Positions 17,488-25,406 of a stretch of 64,000 nt of DNA are shown here, piece after piece. The position numbers and the translations under genes are program-made. The notes under the pieces were generated by a model, which saw nothing but the letters and a program-made list of their open reading frames with translations, did no database searches and had not been told where the DNA came from. The first letter of the stretch is position 1, and each line of letters begins with the position of its first letter. Source of the stretch: VRUE01 sp963730315 (lineage in GTDB: Bacteria; Actinomycetota; Thermoleophilia; Solirubrobacterales; 70-9); NCBI GenBank assembly GCA_963730315.1, contig CAVSRD010000012.1:310001-374000 (forward strand), given 5' to 3'.

Positions 17488-18675
17488 TTAGGGCAAGATC
17501 GTGGGTCCCAGCGTTTCGCCGAGCGTCACGGCGTCGACCCAGATCGCGGAGGTGCCGGGGAGGCGTTCGCCGTCCCGGAAGAGGCCGATCTCGATCTGGG
17601 CGTAGCTGCTCCCCGGCGGGATCATGCTGACCCCGAGGCGCAGGTCGACCGGCTGACCGTCGAGGTAGAGCGCGTAGTAGCCGGCCCCCTGACTCGAGGC
17701 GCTGAAGAGCAGGACCACGTTGTGCCATGCCCCCTCGGTGACCGGGGCCAGGAAGCGATCGCCTTCCATCGCCTCCCCGGCGGACCAGAGGCCGCGCCCA
17801 CCGCTCAGCCCGTCCGCTCCCGCGTAGTCCCAGAGCTGCAGGCCGAAGCTCGGATCCGGGCTGGCATCGCCGACCGTGCGCAGGATCAGGTTCGGGGCCC
17901 CGGGTTCCCCGTAGACCATCCTCTCTATGTAGAAGGAGAAGGCGAGGGCGTATTCGCCACCCTCGCGGATCTGGACCGGGCCGCCTTCCGCTTCGCCGGC
18001 GACGATCGGTTCCGAGCTGTCCTCGTCGCCGTTCAGCAGCACGGCGATCGGGTTGCGCCCTTTGGAGAACGGGCGGGCGCTGGCGGGCCGGCCAGCGCCA
18101 CCGGCGCTGCCGGCGCCCGGCTGGTCCTCTTCCGATTCGGCGTCGACGACAAGCGGTTCTGCCGGCTGCGGCGGCGAGGACTGGGCCGGCGGAGTCGTGG
18201 GCGAGGCGACCGGCTGCGGCGCAGGGGCTTGCGGCTCCGGTGGCGCAACCGGCGGGGAGGCAACCGCGCGAGCCTGCACCGGGCGCGCCGCCGAGACGCC
18301 GAGCGGCGAACCGGACGCAGCCCGCGGAGCGCCGGCCGCGAGGTGCGAGCCACCGCCGGCGACCCTGGCGGCGGCGAGGGCGACGCCCCCGCCGGTGCGG
18401 TGCGCCGGGGCGACCGCGACCGAGTCTTCGAGCGCCGCTCCGATGCCCGGCGCCACGCTCAGGTGCGGGCCGACCGAGTTCGCCTCCCAGGGCTGCAGGC
18501 TGATCAACCCGAGGGCGGCGAGCAACACCACGAAGACAGCCAAAGAGAAGGCCGCCAATCCCGGGAACCCACCCCCTGCGAGTGACGAGCGCGATGTGAT
18601 AGAGGCAACATACCGCGGCTCAGTAGGTCTCGACAACCTCGTAGAGGGTCGTGCGCTGGGCGGGGACGCGGCCAC
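17488..18675 (-). CDS. Membrane-anchored protein with LamG/concanavalin-like domain
   Basis: Up to 395 residues. One N-terminal hydrophobic helix (FPGLAAFSLAVFVVLLAALG) acts as an uncleaved anchor or signal. A long Ala/Pro-rich linker of about 130 residues (PEPQAPAPQPVASPTTPPAQ) leads to a C-terminal beta-sandwich of about 180 residues (YALAFSFYIERMVYGEPG, AWHNVVLLFSASSQGAGYYA), resembling concanavalin-type domains of polysaccharide lyases. The chosen ATG overlaps the fbiC 3' end by 56 bp on the same strand; a later non-ATG start is possible. Probably a cell-surface sugar-binding or lyase-like protein. Confidence 0.65.
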   Translation of the reverse strand: MAASPPSARPSTRLSRPTEPRYVASITSRSSLAGGGFPGLAAFSLAVFVVLLAALGLISLQPWEANSVGPHLSVAPGIGAALEDSVAVAPAHRTGGGVALAAARVAGGGSHLAAGAPRAASGSPLGVSAARPVQARAVASPPVAPPEPQAPAPQPVASPTTPPAQSSPPQPAEPLVVDAESEEDQPGAGSAGGAGRPASARPFSKGRNPIAVLLNGDEDSSEPIVAGEAEGGPVQIREGGEYALAFSFYIERMVYGEPGAPNLILRTVGDASPDPSFGLQLWDYAGADGLSGGRGLWSAGEAMEGDRFLAPVTEGAWHNVVLLFSASSQGAGYYALYLDGQPVDLRLGVSMIPPGSSYAQIEIGLFRDGERLPGTSAIWVDAVTLGETLGPTILP

Positions 18676-20881
18676 CGGCTCGCGCCGCCTCGATCAGCTG
18701 CTGCGGCTCCAGCCGCACTCCGTGCTGCGAGCCCGCCATCCGCGAGATGTTCTCCTCCATCAGCGTCCCGCCGAGGTCGTTGACCCCCCAGCGCAGCGCC
18801 TCGGTCGCCGCCTCGAGGCCCATCTTCACCCAGCTCGCCTGCAGGTTGGGGATCGTCCGGCCCAGCGCCAGCCGGAAGGCGGCGGTGTGCTTGAGGTTCT
18901 CGGTCGCGGAGATCTCCTCGATCCCGTGGGTGCGACCCAGCATCGTGTTGAAGGGGATGAAGCTGAGCGGCACGAACTCGGTGATGCCCCCGGTGCGCTC
19001 CTGCAGGGCGCGAACGACGCGCATGTGGCGGGCCAGCTCGCGCGGCTCCTCGATGTGGCCGAACATCACGGTCGAGGTCGAGCGCAGGCCGGCCCGGTGC
19101 GAGGCTTCGACGATCTCCACCCAGCGCTCGACCGGCAGCTTGTTCGGCGAGATCCGCTGGCGGACGCCGTCGTCGAGGACCTCCGCCGCGGTGCCGGGCG
19201 TCGAGCCCAGCCCACACTCGATCAGGTAGGCGAAGACCTCGTCGGGCCCCCTGCCCGAGCGCTCGCACATGTAGTGGACCTCCATCGGCGAGTAGGCGTG
19301 CAGGTGGAGATCGGGCGCCACCCGCTTGGCCAGCCGCAGCCAGCGCCCGTACTCCTCCAGCGTCAGGTCCGGGTGGATACCGCCCTGCATGCAGATCTCG
19401 GTGGCGCCGAACTCGACTGCGTCCCGAACCCGCTCGGCGAAATCCTCCTCGCTGACCTCGTAGGCGTCGGGCGAGCGCCTGCCCTGGCCGAAGCCGCAAA
19501 AGGCGCAGCCGACGACGCAGATGTTGGTGAAGTTGATGTTGCGGTTGACGACGAAGGTGGCGCGATCGCCGGCCAGCTCGGCGCGCAGCTCGTCGGCGGC
19601 GGCCCGCATCTCCTCGATCACCTCGGGCCGCGTCTCGGCGAACAGCGCGGTCAGCTCGTCCTCGGAGAGGTCGATCCCCTCCCGTCCCTTGGCGATCGCC
19701 TTCGGCGCCAGCTTCGGGTCGATCGTCTCTTCGGAGCGGCGCCCCGAACCTCGCCGCGGGATGAAGCTCCAGTACTTCATCTTCACCACGTCGAGCACGC
19801 CCTGCTCCATCCACGCGGGGTCCATGTACTGCGGATAGACACACAACCGCTCGGTCAGCGCAAAGCCCTTCGGCCCGAGCTCCTTGCGCACCTGGTGCGG
19901 GCTGGGAAACGGCTCCTCGGGGGAGATGTGATCGCCGTTGGCCGAGAGCCCCCCGAGATCCGTAGCCCCAGCCTCAACCAGCTCCGGCCAGGCCTGGGAC
20001 AAGTTGGGGGGCACCTGGATCCCGACATCCGGCATCAACCGCCTGCACTCGCCGATCAGCCGCTTGATGTCGTCGACGGAGACGGGGCTGGCCCATGACG
20101 GGAGCGACGGGGGCCCCTCCGACGGAGACTCTGGGAGCGGCTTCACTTCGAACCCGCGGGAGCTGCCGGCCGGACGGTCTCCGGAGGAGGGGCCCCCGTC
20201 GCTCCCCCACCTGGCTTGGGCAGCGTCGTCAGCGATATCGGCCACCTCCTGCCCGTAGTAGCGCGGGTGCGGGACGAAGTTCTGGAGGATCACCTCCTGG
20301 ATGTGGCCGTAGCGGTCGTGAAGCTGAGCGATCGCTTCCAGGGACTCGAGCTGCTCGCGCTCGCTCTCGCCGATGCCCACCAGGATCCCGGTGGTGAACG
20401 GAATCCTCAGCTCGCCGGCGGCTTCAATGGTGGCGAGGCGTCGAGTCGGGTGCTTCGTCGGCGAGCCGGCGTGGACGGTGTCCATGAGGCGCTCGGAGAT
20501 CGACTCCAGCATCAGGCCCTGAGACGCAGTGACCTCACGTAGTCGAGCGAGATCCTCGGCGTCGAGCACGCCGATATTCGTGTGCGGCAGGATGCCGCGC
20601 TCCAGCGCCCGTTCGCAGGCCCAGGCGACGTAGGAGGTGAAGTCGTCGTGGCCCCACTCGGCCAGGCGGGCGGCGACCTCAGGGTTGACCTCGGGACGCT
20701 CGCCGGTGAGGACCAGCAGCTCCTTGGCGTTGCGCCGCTCCGCCTCGTCGAGCCGCCGCTCGACCTCATCGGGCGCGTAGATATGGGCGCGATGCGTAGC
20801 GAAGGCGCAGTACTTGCAGAAGCACTGGCAGGTGCGGGAGAGGGAGAGCGTGTAGTTCCGCGAGAAGGTGACCCGGCGCAC
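18620..20881 (-). CDS. fbiC: FO synthase (bifunctional CofG/CofH), with an in-frame palindromic insert
   Basis: It makes the deazaflavin Fo from tyrosine and a ribityl-diaminouracil. The 753-residue protein holds two radical-SAM domains, each with a CxxxCxxC cluster motif: CQCFCKYC near residues 18-25 (CofG half) and CVVGCAFC near 450-462 (CofH half). The start is GTG at 20879-20881, directly before the conserved FSRNYTLSLSRTCQC. The linker after HPRYYGQEVADIADDAAQ is about 36 residues longer than I would expect, and that stretch is encoded by a 107-bp inverted repeat. Otherwise intact. It supplies Fo to the CofC/D/E enzymes encoded 2-7 kb away. Confidence 0.95.
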   Translation of the reverse strand: MRRVTFSRNYTLSLSRTCQCFCKYCAFATHRAHIYAPDEVERRLDEAERRNAKELLVLTGERPEVNPEVAARLAEWGHDDFTSYVAWACERALERGILPHTNIGVLDAEDLARLREVTASQGLMLESISERLMDTVHAGSPTKHPTRRLATIEAAGELRIPFTTGILVGIGESEREQLESLEAIAQLHDRYGHIQEVILQNFVPHPRYYGQEVADIADDAAQARWGSDGGPSSGDRPAGSSRGFEVKPLPESPSEGPPSLPSWASPVSVDDIKRLIGECRRLMPDVGIQVPPNLSQAWPELVEAGATDLGGLSANGDHISPEEPFPSPHQVRKELGPKGFALTERLCVYPQYMDPAWMEQGVLDVVKMKYWSFIPRRGSGRRSEETIDPKLAPKAIAKGREGIDLSEDELTALFAETRPEVIEEMRAAADELRAELAGDRATFVVNRNINFTNICVVGCAFCGFGQGRRSPDAYEVSEEDFAERVRDAVEFGATEICMQGGIHPDLTLEEYGRWLRLAKRVAPDLHLHAYSPMEVHYMCERSGRGPDEVFAYLIECGLGSTPGTAAEVLDDGVRQRISPNKLPVERWVEIVEASHRAGLRSTSTVMFGHIEEPRELARHMRVVRALQERTGGITEFVPLSFIPFNTMLGRTHGIEEISATENLKHTAAFRLALGRTIPNLQASWVKMGLEAATEALRWGVNDLGGTLMEENISRMAGSQHGVRLEPQQLIEAARAGGRVPAQRTTLYEVVETY
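20100..20206. repeat. Palindromic element inserted in frame within fbiC
   Basis: The outer 21 bases at 20100-20120 are the exact reverse complement of 20186-20206. After two mismatches the pairing resumes for about seven more bases (GGAGAC against GTCTCC), so the arms are about 30 bp around a central ~45 bp. The whole reads in frame in fbiC, coding a Gly/Ser/Pro-rich linker (GSDGGPSSGDRPAGSSRGF). The structure resembles the palindromic elements known to insert into genes of Rickettsia. No second copy was noticed by eye in this window. Confidence 0.7.
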
Positions 20882-20892
20882 TACGCGGAAGC

Positions 20893-20928
20893 TACCGCAC
20901 GCGCCGCGCCAGGCCAGCGCGTGCGGTA
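20893..20928 (-). terminator. Strong hairpin between the aquaporin and fbiC genes
   Basis: A perfect 12-bp stem (TACCGCACGCGC with GCGCGTGCGGTA) closes a 12-nt loop in the 60-bp gap. It begins 13 nt after the aquaporin stop and ends 12 nt before the fbiC GTG. There is no T-run. It may end aquaporin transcripts, or mask the fbiC ribosome-binding region in read-through RNA. Confidence 0.45.
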
Positions 20929-20941
20929 AGGCCCTGGAGGT

Positions 20942-21691
20942 CTACAGAGCGGAGGGGCCGCCCGCCGGTTTGGAGGCGCCCGGCGCAGCGGCGGATCCGC
21001 CCGATCCGGCCTCGATCACGAACCTGAACACGGCCACCGCGACCAGCGCACCGACGATCGGGCCGACCAGGTAGGGCCACACGCTGCCCCACTCGTTGCC
21101 GACCAGCGCCGGCCCGAACCAGCGGGCCGGGTTGAAGGCGCCGCCGGTCAGCGGGCCGCCGACCATGACGAGGAAGGCGAGGCTCGTGCCGTAGGCGAAC
21201 GGAGCCCAGTCCTTGGGCCCCTTTTTCGAGTAGAGGGCGACCAGCACGACGAGGACGAGGACGAAGGCGCCGATCGCCTCGACGACCGCGCCCTGGAAGT
21301 TGTTGCCGAGCAGGCCGCTCACTTCGGCGGCGCCGTAGTTCGTGGCACGCCCCTCGTCGAGCAGCAGCCCCTTGGTGAGAAGCGCCCCGAGCACGCCGCC
21401 GGACAGCTGGGCGAGCATGTAGATCAGCGCGTCGACCGGCGAGATCCGTTTTATCGCCGCCGCGCCGAGCGTCACGACCGGGTTGAAGTGCCCACCGCTG
21501 ACCGCGCCGAACACGACGACCAGCCCGAACAGCGCCAGCCCTTGGGCGAGGCCGACGACGGCATAGTCGGAGCCGAACTGGGCCTGATTGCCGGTGGCCA
21601 CGAACAGCACGACCACGCTGGTGATGAAGAACACCAGCAGGAAGGTGCCGATCAGCTCGGCGAGATATGCCGCGAGTCCTCGTTCTTGCAC
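20942..21691 (-). CDS. Aquaporin/glycerol facilitator (MIP family)
   Basis: A six-helix channel of 249 residues. The first half-helix motif is GGHFNPVVTLG (NPV instead of NPA) and the second is GGAFNPARWFGPAL (NPA). The Arg after the second NPA, part of the selectivity filter, is present. A long luminal insertion (LLDEGRATNYGAAEVSGLLG) is typical of actinobacterial MIP proteins. A good ribosome-binding site (GGAGG) precedes ATG at 21691. Whether water or small solutes are carried cannot be settled here. Confidence 0.9.
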   Translation of the reverse strand: MQERGLAAYLAELIGTFLLVFFITSVVVLFVATGNQAQFGSDYAVVGLAQGLALFGLVVVFGAVSGGHFNPVVTLGAAAIKRISPVDALIYMLAQLSGGVLGALLTKGLLLDEGRATNYGAAEVSGLLGNNFQGAVVEAIGAFVLVLVVLVALYSKKGPKDWAPFAYGTSLAFLVMVGGPLTGGAFNPARWFGPALVGNEWGSVWPYLVGPIVGALVAVAVFRFVIEAGSGGSAAAPGASKPAGGPSAL

Positions 21692-21781
21692 TGGTTACGC
21701 CTCCTCTTTCCCGTAAATCCCGAACTCGGTTCCGGGGCGGGAGTGTATCCGGAATCGACTTGCGAATAGGTTCCCTGTCGA

Positions 21782-22741
21782 ATGACGCGAGTTGCCGCGC
21801 TGCTGGCGGCCGCTCTGCTGCTCGCCGGCGCCGCCGGCTGCGGTGGCGGCGGCGCTGAACCGGGCGCGCCGGAGGGCGCGTCGCTGGTGCTCGATTTCAC
21901 CCCCAACGCGGTCCATTCCGGCATCTACGCGGCGCTGCGCCAGGGCTTCTACCGGGACGCCGGGATCGACCCGACGATCCGCCAGCCGGGGGAATCGACC
22001 GACGCGCCGAAGCTGCTGGCGGCCGGCCGCACCGAGTTCGCGGTCCTCGACATCCACGACCTCGGGATCGCCCGCGAGCGCGGCCTCGCTCTGGTCGGGC
22101 TGATGCCGATCGTCCAGCGCCCGCTCGCCGCGATCATCGCCGCCGGCGACGGCCCGGTGCGCCGCCCCCACGGCCTCGAGGGCCGCCTGGTCGGCGTCAC
22201 CGGCCTGCCCTCCGATGAAGCGGTGGTCGATTCCGAGGTCGCCGCCGACGGCGGCGACCCCGCTCTGGTCCGGCAGGTGACGATCGGCTTCGACGCCGTC
22301 TCCTCGCTGGCCGCCGGCAAGGTCGCCGCGGCGACCGGCTTCTGGAACGCCGAGGGGGTGGCGCTTCGCCGCCGCGGGATCCCGATCCGGGTCTTCAGGG
22401 TGAACCGCTACGGCGCCCCGCCCTACCCGGAGCTGGTCCTCGCCACGTCGCGCCGCACGATCGCCCGCGACCCGCAACTGGTCGACTCGATGGTCGCCGC
22501 GACCGCGCGCGGCTACCGGTTCGCCTCCGAACGCCCGGCCGAGGCGCTCGACGACCTGCTTGCCTTCGCCCCGAGCCTCGACCGAGCCGATCAGGCCGCC
22601 CAGCTGCGGGCGCTGCGGCCGGTCCTCCACCCCGCGCCCTTCGACCCCGGGGTGCTGCGCGAGTGGGCGGCGTGGGACCTCGAGCACGGGCTGCTGAAGC
22701 GGCCGCTGGACGTCGACGCGGCCTTTCGGTTGCAGCGCTGA
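21782..22741 (+). CDS. ABC-transporter substrate-binding lipoprotein, NMT1/THI5-like
   Basis: A 319-residue lipoprotein with lipobox LAGAAGC (Cys about 20) after a signal peptide. The mature part starts with the THI5/NMT1-like segment LVLDFTPNAVHSGIYAALRQ, followed by KLLAAGRTEFAVLDIHDLG, typical of ThiY-like binding proteins for thiamine pyrimidine precursors or riboflavin. No permease or ATPase gene adjoins it and no TPP riboswitch was recognised upstream, so the ligand is a guess. The neighbour upstream is divergent (aquaporin). Confidence 0.85.
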   Translation: MTRVAALLAAALLLAGAAGCGGGGAEPGAPEGASLVLDFTPNAVHSGIYAALRQGFYRDAGIDPTIRQPGESTDAPKLLAAGRTEFAVLDIHDLGIARERGLALVGLMPIVQRPLAAIIAAGDGPVRRPHGLEGRLVGVTGLPSDEAVVDSEVAADGGDPALVRQVTIGFDAVSSLAAGKVAAATGFWNAEGVALRRRGIPIRVFRVNRYGAPPYPELVLATSRRTIARDPQLVDSMVAATARGYRFASERPAEALDDLLAFAPSLDRADQAAQLRALRPVLHPAPFDPGVLREWAAWDLEHGLLKRPLDVDAAFRLQR

Positions 22742-22781
22742 GCTGGATTCCGCCGCCGCTTCCCCGATACGCTGCTTCTCG

Positions 22782-23144
22782 ATGAGCCTGGCCGGCGACT
22801 TCAAGCAGGTGCTCGACTCGCTGCCGCCCGACTGGACGGACCTCGAGCTGGACATGCGGATCGACGACGAAAGCCGCTACGTCGATACGGCGGTGGCGCT
22901 GAGCAGGGTCAACGCGCAGCCGTACTCGCAGGCGGATTGGGACTGGCGGCTGCTCGTCGCCCACAGCTTCGGGCACGCCGCGGCTGCCGACACGGTGCTC
23001 GGCGTGCTCGAGAAGCTGGACGAGGAAGGCGTCGGCGGCGAGATGCAGGTTCGCGAGGTGCGCGAGGGCCGCGCCGAGGTCGTGCAGATGTGGGGCCGGC
23101 CGGAGAGCGTCCGCGAAGAGTTCCGCCAGCGCCGCTCGCTGTAG
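22782..23144 (+). CDS. Conserved hypothetical protein, 120 residues
   Basis: A small soluble protein starting MSLAGDFKQVLDSLPPDWTD. Acidic N-terminal half (LELDMRIDDESRYVDTAVAL) and mixed alpha/beta C-terminal half (LGVLEKLDEEGVGGEMQVRE). No known motif, signal peptide or membrane segment. The stop TAG shares its last base with the GTG of the next gene (TAGTG), so the two are probably translated together. Function unknown. Confidence 0.75.
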   Translation: MSLAGDFKQVLDSLPPDWTDLELDMRIDDESRYVDTAVALSRVNAQPYSQADWDWRLLVAHSFGHAAAADTVLGVLEKLDEEGVGGEMQVREVREGRAEVVQMWGRPESVREEFRQRRSL

Positions 23145-23473
23145 TGGCCCGCGTCGTCGCGGTGGCGCCCGACCTGCTGCTCGGCAGCAAGGTCGAGGCG
23201 ATGCTCGGCGCGAGCGGCCACGAGGTGACGCTCTCCCCCGCGCTCGACGAGGCCCCGCTCGCGCAGGCAGAGATCGTCGTCGCCGACCTCGACGCCGAGA
23301 ACCCGGAGGCGCTCGCGCGCCTCGGCGTCCCCGTCCTCGGCTACTACTCGCACGTCAACGCCGAGACCAAGCGGGCCGCCGAGGCAGCCGGCGTCGGCCT
23401 CGCCGTCCCCCGCTCCCGCCTGGCCCGCGAGCTGCCACAGCTCGTGGAGAGGCTGCTCTCCGGTTCGTCCTAG
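23144..23473 (+). CDS. Small Rossmann/receiver-like protein
   Basis: A 109-residue protein from GTG at 23144. Alternating strands and helices (VARVVAVAPDLLLGSKVEAM, EIVVADLDAENPEALARLG, VPVLGYYSHVNAETKRAAEA) resemble a CheY-like receiver fold. The phosphoacceptor position would be the Asp in VADLDAEN, but the full acidic pocket is not evident. Such degenerate receivers are common near hypothetical partners. It overlaps the mntH 3' end by 4 bp, convergently. Confidence 0.65.
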   Translation: MARVVAVAPDLLLGSKVEAMLGASGHEVTLSPALDEAPLAQAEIVVADLDAENPEALARLGVPVLGYYSHVNAETKRAAEAAGVGLAVPRSRLARELPQLVERLLSGSS

Positions 23474-24811
23474 AGGAACAGGTCGGCGATCAGGAACACG
23501 TTGAGGCCGATGATCAGCGCCGCGAGCGTCCCGGCGATCGCGGTCAGCCAGCCGGGGTTGGCGAGCGAGCCCATGATGTCGCGGCGGCGGGCGATCATCA
23601 GCAGCGGGACCAGGGCAAAGGGGATGCCGAAGGAGAGGACCACCTGGCTGGCGACCAGCGCGTCGGTCGGGTTGAAGCCGATCGCGAGGACGAACAGCGC
23701 CGGGATGAGCGTAATCGCGCGCCGCAGGAAGAGCGGGATGCGGCGGCGGATGAAGCCCTGCATCACCACCTGGCCGGCCATCGTCCCAACCGAGGAGGAG
23801 GCGAATCCGGAGGCGAGCAGGGCGACGCCGAAGACGGCGGCGGCGTTGCCGGAGACGAGCGTCTTGAGGCCGTCGAAGGCCCCTTCGATCGAGTCGATCC
23901 CGGTCAGGCCGCTGGTGTGGAAGAGGGCGGCGGCGACGATCATCATCGAGAGGTTGACCGCCCCGGCCAGCGAGAGGGCGATCACCACGTCGACCTTCTC
24001 GAAGCCGAGGATCTGCTTCTTCTCCGCCTCGTCGCGGCCGACGACTCGCCGCTGGGTCAGCGCCGAGTGCAGGTAGACGACGTGCGGCATCACCGTCGCG
24101 CCGATGATCCCCGTCGCCAGCAGGATGCTCGCGCTGCCGCCGAACCCGGGCACGACCAGGTGCTTGGCGACTTCGCCGGCCGTCCGGCTTGGCGTGGAAC
24201 AGCTCGACCACGAAGGAGGCGACGACGACGCCGACCAGGGCGGTGATCCCCGCCTCCAGCCGGCGGAAGCCCATCTGCTGCAGGGCGAGGATCGCGAAGG
24301 CGCCGGCGCCGGCGATCAGCCCGGCCGGGAAGAGCGGGATGCCGAACAGCAGGTTGAGGCCGAGCGCGGCGCCGACCACCTCGGCGACGTCGGTCGCCAT
24401 CGCGACCAGCTCGGCCTGCAGCCAGAGGCTGATCGAGGTCCGCCGCGAGAAGGTCTCGCGGCACAGCTCGGCGAGGTTGCGGCCGGTCGCGATGCCCAGC
24501 TTCGCCGACTGCGTCTGGACCAGCATCGCGACCAGGTTCGCCGCCAGCACGACCCAGAGCAGCAGGTAGCCGAACTTGGCGCCGCCGGCGATGTTGGTGG
24601 CGAAGTTGCCCGGGTCGATGTAGGCGACGGCGGCGATGAAGGCCGGGCCGAGGAAGGGCCAGACCCGGCCGAGGCCCCTGCTGCGGCCCTCCAGCGAGCG
24701 CCGCGCCGCGGCGGCGACCGCCGCCTCGCCGGGGAGGACGTCTTCGACCGTGGCGCCGCCGGGGACCTCCTCCCGCTCCGGCGCCTCGGCCGCCGCCACC
24801 GGCGGCTTCAC
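23470..24811 (-). CDS. mntH: NRAMP-family manganese transporter, frameshifted
   Basis: Proton-coupled Mn(II)/Fe(II) importer of the inner membrane. Helix 1 carries the metal-binding DPGNFATN (Asp and Asn ligands), and helix 6 carries ATGIIGATVMPHVVYLHSAL with its metal-site Met-Pro-His. The frame breaks near 24178-24182: FVVELFHAKPD is followed, one frame over, by AGEVAKHLVVPGFGGSASIL. The joined product is about 446 residues, the normal length. Start ATG at 24811 overlaps the mntR stop by 4 bp. Regulation through the mntR operator is expected. The break is again a single surplus base. Confidence 0.88.
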
Positions 24812-25254
24812 CGGCCGCTTCCCCCCTCGAGCGGCAGCTCCAGGTCGGGGTTCGGGATCGGCGTGCCGTGCGGGTCGTGGCTAGGCTCGCCGAGCTTCGC
24901 CGCGATCAGCCGCTCCAGCTCCTCGGAGATGTGGTGCTCGAGCACCTCGGCCTCGGCGTGGACCTCGTCGTCGGGCATGCCCAGCGCCTCGGAGAGGTAG
25001 GCCTCGATCAGCCGGTGGTGGCGGATCACCTCCAGCGCGACCTGCTCGCCGGCCGCGGTAAGCGTGGCGCCGCGGTAGGGCAGGTACTCGACCAGACCCA
25101 GCTCGCCGAGCCGCTTCAACATCGCGGTCGCGGTCGCCGGCGCGACGCCGAGCCGCTCCGCGACCTCGCCGTTCAGCACCGGCCCCGCCCGGTCCCGCGA
25201 GATGGCGAAGATCGCCTTCGCGTAGTCCTCGATCGCCTCGGTGGATTTAGGCAT
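24808..25254 (-). CDS. mntR: DtxR/MntR-family metal-dependent repressor
   Basis: A 148-residue regulator starting MPKSTEAIEDYAKAIFAISR. The winged helix spans about 5-65 (VAERLGVAPATATAMLKRLG), followed by the dimerisation and metal-sensing region with ligands likely among HHRLIEAYLSEALG, EAEVLEHHISEELE and the C-terminal PHDPHG. There is no SH3-like domain, so it is the short MntR type. It is translationally coupled to mntH. An 18-bp perfect palindrome covers its start codon, arguing for autoregulation. An in-frame start further upstream at 25275 would put the operator inside the gene. Confidence 0.88.
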   Translation of the reverse strand: MPKSTEAIEDYAKAIFAISRDRAGPVLNGEVAERLGVAPATATAMLKRLGELGLVEYLPYRGATLTAAGEQVALEVIRHHRLIEAYLSEALGMPDDEVHAEAEVLEHHISEELERLIAAKLGEPSHDPHGTPIPNPDLELPLEGGSGR

Positions 25255-25262
25255 GCCTAAAT
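25245..25262. promoter_or_regulatory. DtxR/MntR-type operator over the mntR start
   Basis: A perfect 18-bp palindrome, ATTTAGGCATGCCTAAAT. It matches the TTAGG...CCTAA form of DtxR/IdeR-class boxes and overlaps the mntR ATG at 25252-25254. Binding of Mn-loaded repressor here would block transcription or translation of mntR-mntH. Confidence 0.75.
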
Positions 25263-25312
25263 CATTTTGGCACATCTAAAATTCGCCGCCGTCCCGCAAG
25301 CTGCCCGCGTAA

Positions 25313-25364
25313 GGCATCCGGAAGCATTTTGCGTCCTATAGGGGCCAAAATGCTTCCGGATGCC
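25313..25364. repeat. 52-bp near-perfect palindrome between mntR and ygfZ
   Basis: Nineteen-base perfect arms (25313-25331 and 25346-25364, outer end GGCATCCGGAAGC) flank a core that is itself palindromic (CCTATAGG at 25335-25342). Only three base pairs out of 26 are mismatched. It lies in the divergent gap, 43 nt before the ygfZ start. It could be a second operator, a bidirectional hairpin or a small mobile repeat. Confidence 0.7.
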
Positions 25365-25406
25365 CAGGGCCCAGCGCCGCTGGGCCTTCCGCCTAGAATC
25401 GGATCT

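Noticed and set aside
17488..18353. Repetitive Pro/Ala codons as a tandem repeat or mobile element
   Set aside because: The stretch codes a low-complexity linker; no exact nucleotide period is seen.
21692..21781. A TPP riboswitch before the THI5-like gene
   Set aside because: The 90-bp gap lacks the conserved THI-element segments and is mostly the aquaporin promoter region.
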